In this document: positions 25,296 to 33,800 of the stretch, piece after piece
Layout of the letters: the number at the start of each line of letters is the position of its first letter
Position numbering within the stretch: position 1 is the first letter of the stretch
Notes under the pieces: model-generated
Database searches by the model: none
Seen by the model: only the letters and a program-made list of their open reading frames with translations
Told to the model about the DNA's origin: nothing
Translations under genes and position numbers: made by a program
Assembly: GCA_037147235.1 (NCBI GenBank)
Contig: JBAWVO010000001.1
Coordinates: 1-58,479 of the forward strand
Length of the DNA: 58,479 nt
From: JANXQG01 sp037147235
GTDB lineage: Bacteria; Planctomycetota; Planctomycetia; Pirellulales; Thermoguttaceae
Direction of reading: 5' to 3'

Positions 25296-27937
25296 GGTAG
25301 GTCGCCCTCGAGAGCCGGACCAGTGGACTGCATCGTCGAAATACGCGTATTGTTGCCAGCCTGTTTCGCTCCTATCTTATTGCCGCTACCTTGGCAGCAC
25401 AATACCTGTTCGCCGCTGACGAGGATCGGCCCCAACGTCACCGCCGAGGCCGGGTTTGTGGAGGGGAATAAACTATGAGCCTTGGTTTTTCCCGAGGCTG
25501 CGTCGATCCAGAGCAGCGCGAGCCGCGATTTGTCCCCTTGCATGACCTGGCAGGCACAAAGAATTTGGCCGGCTGCGTTCCGGGCTAGGGCGGCGTCCAT
25601 GCCTGGCAATTCACGCCGCCAAAGTACCTGCCCCGTCGCAGCATGCAAAGCCGTAAGCCCATAGGTGCTTTGAACCAGGAGCCGATCGTCGTGGAGGTCG
25701 AGGATCTGTTGTAGGCCGATGACGCCCCGCCGCCAAACGAGTTGCCCCGTTCGCGCCGCGAGACATTCGACGGCGCAACTGCCTGGTTGCTGCAAGTAGA
25801 GGAGGCCGCCGGCCTCGCGAGGCAACTGGCAGGGCTGAGAATGGGAAACCGGGTCGATCTCCGCGGGGATCGCGATGCTATTTCGCATCCACTGCACCTT
25901 TCCCTGGAGATCGAGACAGAACACGGCCCCGGAGAACAACACGACCAGTCGATTGCCGACGCAGATCGATTGATACTCGGGCGGCCTGTCCAATGCCGCC
26001 AACCGGTTCGGGGTACGAGATACTTCCGCGAAACCACGCCGGGAAAGCACTTCGCCGCTTTCCGCATCCAATTCCACCAGATACAAGGGAGAGGAAAACT
26101 TTCGGCCCGAATCCGTCGGCGCACCGAGCGTCAAGACAACCAGTCGGCCCTGAATCAACTGAGGATCGCCCGCCACATTGTCACCGCAATCGCGTCGCCA
26201 TAGCCCGCGCCCGGTCTTCTTGTCGAGGCAAACGATTCCATATCTGCCCGAGACGGTTGTCGTTCGGAGGAAGATCCGCGGACCTTGCACCAGCGGGCGT
26301 ATTGGGCTGGACAACACCGACTTGCCTAGCTCCCAACTCCACCGCCTCTTGCCGCTGGCGGACTCGATCGCAATGGCCTGCTTGCGATTACTCACGATCA
26401 GAAGGTCGTCGTGGGCGACCACCGCGATGTTGCCCGACAACGCATCGCAAGAACCGCTCTCGTCGGGTTGCCCCAACGTCGCGAAACAAAACTGCACGGG
26501 CTGCGGAGCGGGAAGGATCGGAAAGGTATCCACAAGCGAGGCCGTCTCCGTCTTCGCCTGCCGGGCAACCGCATCGCGGACCCGTCGCTCAAATTGCTCT
26601 GGAGAGAGGCGGGTTTCGCCAAAGGAAACGGGCTGCTTGGGAGGCTCGCCTCGCAAGTTGCCGAGCATGGCCGAGGCCAGACGGACGCGGGCCGCGAGGT
26701 CGGGCTGCCGATCAGGTGAGGCCGTCGGACGGCCTTCTTCGTACCAGGAAAGGGCTTGGGTAAAGTCGGCTCCCGCCAGCGCGCGGTCGCCCAACCATTG
26801 ACATGCCGAGGCGTGAGCCGGAGTGCCATAGTATTGGACGGTCAACGCCTCGACCGCCATCGGATCACCTTGCGACAGCGTCTGCAGGATGCCGAGCAGT
26901 GCGGCACCGTCGAGTTGGCCGCTCATCACCTCGGCAAGCTCGCGCCGATGAAGCAATATCAGTTGCATGCTGCGGTAGGACACAAAAAGCTGCTCGTCTC
27001 CCGGCGTTGCCATCAAGCCTTCAGCGCGCAAGGCGTAGCTGTTCGTCAGCAGCCGCGCTGCCTCCCGGTACTGCTTATCTTCCAAGGCCGCCCGCAAGTT
27101 CTGGAACAGGCCCGATGCTCCCCGGCTCACGGGCACAATCAGCGGCTGGCGAAGGTCGGCCGTAGGGACGGAGTTCTTGGCCGACCGACCCAAAGTCCGA
27201 TCATACATCCAAGCAAACAACTGCGGGTTGTCCACCGAGCGACGGGCCGGCGGTTGATTGGGTTGCTTCTTGAGTTGCTTCTTGGACTGCTTCGGCTTCG
27301 CATTGACCGGCACTTGACGGGTCGATGGTTGTTTCAGTTGCTTCTCGAAACGCTGCATTTCCTCCCATCGCTGTTCCGCGTACAGCAATCGTAGTACCTC
27401 ATTGACCAAAGACGGCGACAACGGACCGCCGTCGGTCAAAGTCTCCATGCGGGCCTTCTGATACTCCTGGAACTCGGCCTCGGTACCCGTTTCGAGTACG
27501 GCACGGCCAAGCTGTTCCCATGCCTCGATCGAATCGTTGGGATCGAACTGAACATCCGCGACAGCCGCCTTGCGACGTAACTCGGCCGACACGGTGTTGA
27601 CCGTGCCATTCAATTTATCCGCCGGTTTTTCCGCCGGTTTTTCGATTGGCTTTTCGATTGGTTTCTCCGCTGGTTTCTCCGCTGGCTTCTCGATTGGTTT
27701 CTCGGCTGGTTTGTTAGCCATCTTCTCGGTTGGTTTCTCGGCTGGCATTTCGTTAGGTTTCTCGCCAGAATCCTCGACCTGTATCTCGGCAGAACTTTCG
27801 GTCGATGTTTCAGCAACCGTTTCGGCAGGCTTCTCACCAACGCGGGACGTCATGGTTATGGCCAGTAACATCGAAAGGCCAAGGCCGACCAGCACCAAAC
27901 CGGCCCAAATAATCCATCTTCGAGGGAGTTTTATCAT
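25292..27937 (-). CDS. Membrane-anchored PQQ-type beta-propeller protein with Lys-Pro-Glu repeat linker
   Basis: An 881-residue protein starting MIKLPRRWIIWAGLVLVG, one transmembrane segment (about 8-29) that anchors it with the bulk outside the cytoplasm. Residues about 35-110 are a charged linker with the tetrapeptide AEKP/IEKP repeated about ten times. A helical region follows (about 115-470), probably TPR-like. Residues about 480-860 carry propeller blades with the PQQ-repeat pattern: AIAIESASGKRRWSWELG, IVCLDKKTGRGLWRRDCG, AVECLAARTGQLVWRRGV, LTALHAATGQVLWRRELP. Such propellers more often bind proteins than PQQ. The ATG at 27937 has AAAGGATCGAA before it and overlaps the upstream stop; its own stop overlaps the next start, so the three genes are probably co-translated. 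The frame is open further upstream to 28003, inside the previous gene. Confidence 0.82.
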   Translation of the reverse strand: MIKLPRRWIIWAGLVLVGLGLSMLLAITMTSRVGEKPAETVAETSTESSAEIQVEDSGEKPNEMPAEKPTEKMANKPAEKPIEKPAEKPAEKPIEKPIEKPAEKPADKLNGTVNTVSAELRRKAAVADVQFDPNDSIEAWEQLGRAVLETGTEAEFQEYQKARMETLTDGGPLSPSLVNEVLRLLYAEQRWEEMQRFEKQLKQPSTRQVPVNAKPKQSKKQLKKQPNQPPARRSVDNPQLFAWMYDRTLGRSAKNSVPTADLRQPLIVPVSRGASGLFQNLRAALEDKQYREAARLLTNSYALRAEGLMATPGDEQLFVSYRSMQLILLHRRELAEVMSGQLDGAALLGILQTLSQGDPMAVEALTVQYYGTPAHASACQWLGDRALAGADFTQALSWYEEGRPTASPDRQPDLAARVRLASAMLGNLRGEPPKQPVSFGETRLSPEQFERRVRDAVARQAKTETASLVDTFPILPAPQPVQFCFATLGQPDESGSCDALSGNIAVVAHDDLLIVSNRKQAIAIESASGKRRWSWELGKSVLSSPIRPLVQGPRIFLRTTTVSGRYGIVCLDKKTGRGLWRRDCGDNVAGDPQLIQGRLVVLTLGAPTDSGRKFSSPLYLVELDAESGEVLSRRGFAEVSRTPNRLAALDRPPEYQSICVGNRLVVLFSGAVFCLDLQGKVQWMRNSIAIPAEIDPVSHSQPCQLPREAGGLLYLQQPGSCAVECLAARTGQLVWRRGVIGLQQILDLHDDRLLVQSTYGLTALHAATGQVLWRRELPGMDAALARNAAGQILCACQVMQGDKSRLALLWIDAASGKTKAHSLFPSTNPASAVTLGPILVSGEQVLCCQGSGNKIGAKQAGNNTRISTMQSTGPALEGDLP
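27612..27770. repeat. 12-bp tandem repeats encoding (A/I)EKP in the propeller gene
   Basis: Imperfect repeats of TTTCTCG(A/G)TTGG-type units give the AEKP/IEKP linker. The units are in frame and differ mainly at one codon (Ala or Ile), as expected from slippage and expansion. Confidence 0.8.
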
Positions 27938-30573
27938 TTCGATCCTTTGATAACTTTCGCGTGAAGCAGGACAGGATCCAGTAACAATGTCGGCTCGAGC
28001 CAATCGACGTGGTTGCCAATATCGAGTTCATCCCCTTTGCCGGAAGCCTCGTGGGCGTTTTCCGTAACGAGGATGAGCTGCCGGGCAGCACCTGTCCCGG
28101 GTGGCAAGGCGATTTCACCTGTCGAGACCGTCATGGCCGAGCCGACCAGCGGTTTGCTCTGATAGAGCGGCACGCCGCTCACCTGATCGGCATGGATCTT
28201 GGCGATCGCGCAGCCTGCGTTGCGGACCACCGCATCAATGCCCACGCTGGTACGGAAGGCCCGCACGCAGTCCGGCAGCGTGAAAACCATTTCGTTGGGG
28301 GCGTGAACGCCGAACCCCCATAGGAATTCCATGCCATCGCTGCGCAGGATGCCGCCCGCCACGTTGCGATCGACCTGCCACTTCCAACTGCTGCCCAGCA
28401 CTCCGCGCTGGGTGACCCGCTGCGGAGCGAATCGCGATAGTGGCACGACGTAAGACGGTGCCCGCCAAAGGAGACGCGTGCTGATCCAGGAGACGGGGAT
28501 CGGCGCGCGGCTCCAGGCTGGCTGTAACAGGTGGGCCAGCGCCACGGGATCATTGGGAGCAGCCAAGTGCGACGACCGGATCGTGGAGGCCGTCAGTACC
28601 ATTCCTTCGTTGGCCTCCACGCGAATAATTCCTGCCTTCCCCTCGGGATCGAGGATCGCCAGTTCGCGATAGTACCCATCCCAGGCGTCGTCGGTCGCCA
28701 TTCGCACTTCCGCCACTTCGCTCAGGGGGATCTGTTCGAGGCTTTCTTCGGTCAGCACACTCACCGATTCCGCGCACCAACGGATCGCGCGGAAAGAGTA
28801 GGCGCGACCATTGCGGTGGATCAGTGTCTTCGGCGGGCAAGGCCGGTCGCGCGGCGATGGCTCAAAGACGATTCGCCGCAGCCAATCGATTTCCACGGGA
28901 ATCGCAGATTGGGGAAACCCGGCCGGCATCCGGACAAGCAACTGCGCGGACACCGACGGGCCTGGCTGGGAGGTCGCGGGCACGTAGCCACAGATCGTAC
29001 CCCGCAGCCGGTCGCCGTTCTGGAATTCCAGCATGGCTTCGGCAGCGGCCGTCGACGGACGCTCGGGCACGGCTTGGCGGCGGTCGAACTGGAGGCATAC
29101 CAGCGGAGGCAATGTGGCTGGATCGGGACGCGATACCTGCCCGGAAGGCCCCGTCCATCGCCAACCCGTCAACAGGCTGCCGTCAAGTCGCAAACCGTTT
29201 TCAAAGACGGCCGTAAGGCGCGACTCGCCTCCCATTCCGCGGAGACGTTTGGCCAACGCGCAGAGTTCCTCGACCGCGTCCAATGTTGCGGCCGTCGGGC
29301 TGATAAGCACACTATCGCAATCCTTGCCGCCAGGTCCTTCGCCACGGATTACAATCTCGGCGGGCCCCGCCTTCAACTCGACCTCTCCGGCCTCGCGCCA
29401 GGTCAGGGTGGTCGCAGGACCGCGAACATGAGTGACCCGCAATTCCTTACCTTGAACAATCGTTTTCAACGCTGAACTGTTAGACACCGGGGATCGGAAG
29501 TCGTTTTCCAAGGCTCGCACCCAGATGTGATACAGGCCATTACGGGGTACGTTGATCGTGGTCTTGATTCCTTCGTCGGTCGTCTTGACGTCCGCCGTAA
29601 GGTGCTGGTCACGCAAATAGCGTCCAGGTTGTGTACGGGACCAGGTCCAGTTCCCCTCAAAGCTGTCGGCCGGCAATAGGAACGTGCCCGCGGGAAACAG
29701 CCCGTCGGTCATGTCGAGTTCATAGCGGTGGCGGAGGTAATTCAGCATTTCGCGGCGTTCGGCGGATGAGAGGCCACGATTGAAGACGATCATCTCGGCG
29801 ACTTGGCCGCAGAAGAAATCGGCTTCGCCACCCCCGAGAAAAAAGTCGCGGCTGCACTTGTCGCTTGCCAGCGGCCCGACAAATTGGTTGCGCTCCCCGC
29901 CCATCAGGTAGCTCGTACCGTCGTGGAACTCCAGCGTGCGGCGATCGCTCTCACCGTTGGAGAGGATAATGGCAAAGCGGCCTCCGGCACGACCATCGCT
30001 GGGCAATGCCAAATTGAGGTCGTACCCCCGTTCGCCGGCACTGGTCATATAAACCCCTCCCAACCCCGCCCATCCAGCATCGGGATAGTTCAGGTTCAAG
30101 GTTTCTCGCGTGTGCTGGTTCCTTCCCGTGGAGAAGAGGTGGCTGTTCCGCGGCTGCCCCTGAACGACGAGAATCATGGTCGAAGTAGGACGGTCATGCA
30201 ACACGGAACTGGAACGCGTCAGGATTTGCTCGCCACTAAAGGCCACCGTGGGCCGATTGCCTGCCGCAGGCTGCTGCTGAACGAAGAGTGGTGCCCGCCC
30301 GGGCGCAGCCGCCAGGTTGAACTTCTGCGGCGAGCGATCGTTCCACGCGGCGACCATGCCGTTAAAGCCTGGATCGGCCGGACTGCGTCCCTCCGTGTCC
30401 TTGATGCCACTATCGGCCCGCACCCAAAGCCGCAACTCCGGACAATTCGGGTCCGGTTCGCCGCTGGGAAGCATCGGGGGTGCCGCAGGGGCGAACCGAG
30501 CCGGCACCGTTGCAAACAGTAGGGCCGCAAGGATTACTAATCTTTGAGTTGGAAATGGTTTGGTCACGATCAT
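27934..30573 (-). CDS. Exported LamG-like / NPCBM-like protein, upstream paralog
   Basis: An 879-residue protein with the same architecture as the gene at 22560-25295: signal peptide (LVILAALLFATVPARFAPA), LamG-like domain at about 44-285 (ELRLWVRADSGIKDTEGRSP, MVAAWNDRSPQKF, DFFCGQVAEMIVFNRGLSSA), carbohydrate-binding-like domain (LLPADSFEGNW, TTINVPRNGLYHIWVRALEN), the LEFQNGDRLRGTICGYVP segment, and NPCBM/NEW2-like end (EFLWGFGVHAPNEMVFTL, near residue 754). Identity to the paralog is high over the whole length, so the pair arose by duplication around the propeller gene or by a later copy event. It is the first gene of the trio; its upstream gap (30574-30801) carries two dispersed repeats and probably the promoter. 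Confidence 0.82.
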   Translation of the reverse strand: MIVTKPFPTQRLVILAALLFATVPARFAPAAPPMLPSGEPDPNCPELRLWVRADSGIKDTEGRSPADPGFNGMVAAWNDRSPQKFNLAAAPGRAPLFVQQQPAAGNRPTVAFSGEQILTRSSSVLHDRPTSTMILVVQGQPRNSHLFSTGRNQHTRETLNLNYPDAGWAGLGGVYMTSAGERGYDLNLALPSDGRAGGRFAIILSNGESDRRTLEFHDGTSYLMGGERNQFVGPLASDKCSRDFFLGGGEADFFCGQVAEMIVFNRGLSSAERREMLNYLRHRYELDMTDGLFPAGTFLLPADSFEGNWTWSRTQPGRYLRDQHLTADVKTTDEGIKTTINVPRNGLYHIWVRALENDFRSPVSNSSALKTIVQGKELRVTHVRGPATTLTWREAGEVELKAGPAEIVIRGEGPGGKDCDSVLISPTAATLDAVEELCALAKRLRGMGGESRLTAVFENGLRLDGSLLTGWRWTGPSGQVSRPDPATLPPLVCLQFDRRQAVPERPSTAAAEAMLEFQNGDRLRGTICGYVPATSQPGPSVSAQLLVRMPAGFPQSAIPVEIDWLRRIVFEPSPRDRPCPPKTLIHRNGRAYSFRAIRWCAESVSVLTEESLEQIPLSEVAEVRMATDDAWDGYYRELAILDPEGKAGIIRVEANEGMVLTASTIRSSHLAAPNDPVALAHLLQPAWSRAPIPVSWISTRLLWRAPSYVVPLSRFAPQRVTQRGVLGSSWKWQVDRNVAGGILRSDGMEFLWGFGVHAPNEMVFTLPDCVRAFRTSVGIDAVVRNAGCAIAKIHADQVSGVPLYQSKPLVGSAMTVSTGEIALPPGTGAARQLILVTENAHEASGKGDELDIGNHVDWLEPTLLLDPVLLHAKVIKGSK

Positions 30574-30609
30574 TGGCAGGTGGTCCTAACTACACTCAAA
30601 TACGGCAAC

Positions 30610-30635
30610 GTGGCTCGGTCGGAGACCGGCCACAA
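30610..30635. repeat. Hairpin repeat, SVARSGD type, copy 1
   Basis: GTGGC-T-CGGTC-GGA-GACCG-GCCAC forms a hairpin with one bulged T. A near copy is at 51053-51077. It lies upstream of the LamG/propeller trio. Confidence 0.7.
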
Positions 30636-30718
30636 CAAGGTCGGCCATAACTCCGTCAAGCAAACACACTAACCACCAACAGGTGGCGTTCAATTCACGC
30701 ACACTAAGGACTGGAGCA

Positions 30719-30799
30719 CCAATAACTGTCGTGTTTTGCATTCGCCGAGCGGGGGCAGACGGCACACGGAGTTTCTTGCGACACTTATTGATGCGCCGA
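30719..30799. repeat. GTLRVP-type dispersed repeat, shortened intergenic copy
   Basis: Same order of words as the copies in the DUF11 gene and mnmE (AATAACTGTCGTGTTTTGC, then GGCACACGGAG, then TTTCTTGCGACACTTATTG), but the right arm of the palindrome and about 10 following bases are deleted. It ends just before the stop of the 2837-aa gene. Confidence 0.8.
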
Positions 30800-30801
30800 T
30801 T

Positions 30802-33800
30802 CTAAGCTACCATCCGCCGCCTCCAGAGGTGTGCAACCAGCAAGCCAATGCCGGTCAACATGGCGATCAGCCCGACAACCGGCAGCATGCCGCCGCAAAG
30901 TGCTATCAATCCAGCGATGGCCAGCAGCGCGGCCCCTGCGGGACGGCGGAACCAAGCCAGGGCACCGCGGCGGATCAGCCAGGAGGCGGCCCAAATCAGC
31001 AGGCATGCCGCCGCGATGCCGGCAAGCAATCCCAGCTTGGCGAGCATGTGGTTACTGATGGTGCGGGCAGTTAGCTCGGCCTCGCCGCGCGGGGTTGTAA
31101 AGCGGTGGAGTTCATAAAGACTCTTGTCCGTGGGCAATTCAAAATCGAGGCTTGCTAGGCCTGCGGGAGCCGTGGGCGCGGCAGGTGCCGCCGTCGCATG
31201 GCCGGGATTGACCGCCCACTCCTGCTTCCGCGATTCCTCCGTCATGGTACTTCCAGAAGGGTAACCGGAGGGTGGGACAACGGGAGCTGACGCTGGGCTT
31301 GTGGACATGCCCATGCCCATGCCCATGACCGCGCCGCCTGAAGGCTGATTCGCCCTGTCGACGCTTTGTGCTTGGGGCTGATTGAGATTGTTGGCCACCG
31401 ACAACTTTTGCTGATACTCCCCCAATTCACGCTTCTGATCGTCGCGAGTACCGGAACGGCGACCGTATAGCTGTTGTCCAGGGGACTGCGCATTGGGCAT
31501 CTGCGGTTGTGCCTGCTCTTGCATCTTGCCTGCCTGTGCGCCTCCGCCACTGGCACCACCACCGCCAAAGCCGCCACGGGAGTTTGAAAAGGGATTCGCG
31601 TTGCCAAAGTTTCCCTGCCCGCCAAATTGCTCCGCGGTGTTGAGATTGATCCGACCGTTCGCCAAATTCGGATTGGCGGTTTGTAGTACCCCGCCGTTGA
31701 AGACCGTCTGGCCGCTGTACGTGTTGGCTCTGGAAAGTGTGAGGTTGCCGGCACCTTGCTTGACTAAACCGGTTTGCATGCCCGGCGGGAAATACTGCGC
31801 GTCGTCCTGTTGCGAGTACGGGCTTGTTGGTTTGCCGCCCGTGGGAGGTTCATTGGCTTGACTGGGTTGCTGAGCCACCGCCACATCGTTATTTAGGTTG
31901 TTTCGCGTAATCCAGTTTCCATTGAAGTCCGTGGAATTCTGCACGGCAAGTGCGCCTGCGTTAAGCGCGCCTGCGTTGATGGTCGTTCCGCCGCTGTAGG
32001 AATTGTTACCCGCGAGATTCAGCGAACCTTTGGCGTTGACGACATCCTGCTTTTGGTAGAGATCGTTGAGCCGCTCGCGGTTGTCGACCGTGGTTTCGTC
32101 TCCTTGCTGCTCGCCGCCGGGCGATGACTTGAGGAGATCTTTGGCCTGCTGGGCCGTGCTGGAGTTTGCGCTGAGCTGGCTTTGCAGGGCTTGGTTGCCA
32201 ACGCGGCCGGTCACATCCTGGCTCTTTTCGGCCTCGGTGACCCAGTTTTTCAGGTTCTCGGCGGCGCGGACGCGGGTGAATGGATCCTTGTCGTGAGTTG
32301 CCTCGATGAGCCGCTGTCCCTGCTTATTGAAGGCGGCCAACCGGCCAGCCTTCAGATCGGCTTCGTCGGCGGTCGGATGCATGGTTCCGTCGAAGGCGAA
32401 CCATTGGTGCGACTTGGGAACGTAAATCTCCAGTTGGCTCTGCTCGATGCCGATATTGCCCTGCCGCCCCAACTCGGACGTACGCCCCGATTTCACATTG
32501 CGAACCAGGGGGAACTGCATGCTGGACATGACCGAAAGCGGTGGCATCTTGCCGCCATACTTCAGCACGACGAGGTAGTTTAGATCCCCTTTGGCCGTCT
32601 TTCGCACCGGCAACAGCACATGGCGGGCATCCTTGGCACCCGGCACCTGGCCCGGCTTGACCGGTTCACCGGCGACATGCACGGTCCAGAGCGTCGCGCC
32701 TTCAGGGAGTTCGACATCAAGGAACTGTTCGGATGAATTATCGAGACTCAGTTCCACCTTTGCGCGATAGGCGCCGTTGGCATCGACCACGATCGTGGTC
32801 TGGGCCAGATCGATCCGTGCCCCAGACGTTTCCACTTCTTCGTGCCTTTGCAGATGGAAGCTCAACCGCGGCTGCACGGCACCGGGCTGAAGAAGATAGG
32901 CTTGGTACAAGCGTTTGGTGCCCAGCAGTTCGCTCAAAGTCTGCCACTGCTGCTGCTGCCGGCTGAGAACTTCCAACCCGTTGAGCGGCTCGACGACCAA
33001 CTCATCGCGGTTGGTGGTTTGCAACACGGCGTATTGATGCCGCACGAAGCCGGTCGTTCCGCCGGCAGCCGCTTGAAAACTAGGCAGCGGAGCCAAGTGC
33101 GAGCCGGGCGTCAGCAGCCGGTCGTTCTCGACCAGCACCCGCAGATCGTTCATTGCGTCGCCTTGCAGTTCGATCTGTACGCGCAAGGGACTGTCCGCGG
33201 CCTTGGGATCGACAGGCGCGACCGTCTTTCGCCGCAGCATGGGCGTGGAGATCCGCGCGTCGGCCATCGAGGCCGGCAACAGGAAGGAAAGCTCGTGAAT
33301 ACCTGCGTTGCGAATGTTGTAGTTGAGAAAAATCGTTTCTTCGATCGCACGATCGGTGATGCGAATGTTTGTGATCGTATCGCAGACCACCTCCGGCGTG
33401 CGCGGCACCAATCGCAGCTTGCCGGCATATCCGCCGCTTGCGTAGTGCAAGGCTAGGCGAGTGGCGGCCCGCAACTGCGGATCGAGCCAGGCGGCTACCC
33501 GCTGCAACTCGGTTTCCTGGCAGTCGCGCAGGTCGCGGGCCTGGACATTGAAGGCTGGGTCGGCCTGCACGGCAATGTAGCCCTCCTGCCGCTTGACCCC
33601 CAGCACCTCCAGTCGCGGTAATGAAATCTCTTGCTGGGCGTCCAATGCTTGGTGCGGCGGGCTAAAGCCCGCCCTACGGGCGAGCTTGCCACGCAAGATC
33701 ACCGCTGAATCGCCCAGGGCACCCTGCTGCAATTGAATTTTCAGGATGCTTCGCCCCTCACTCAAAGGAAGTGAAGGAACGCCTTTTTGCGGCTCCTGTT

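Noticed and set aside
27612..27770. Regular short repeats considered as a CRISPR array
   Set aside because: Units are 12 bases, have no spacers, and encode an (A/I)EKP linker in frame with a real gene.
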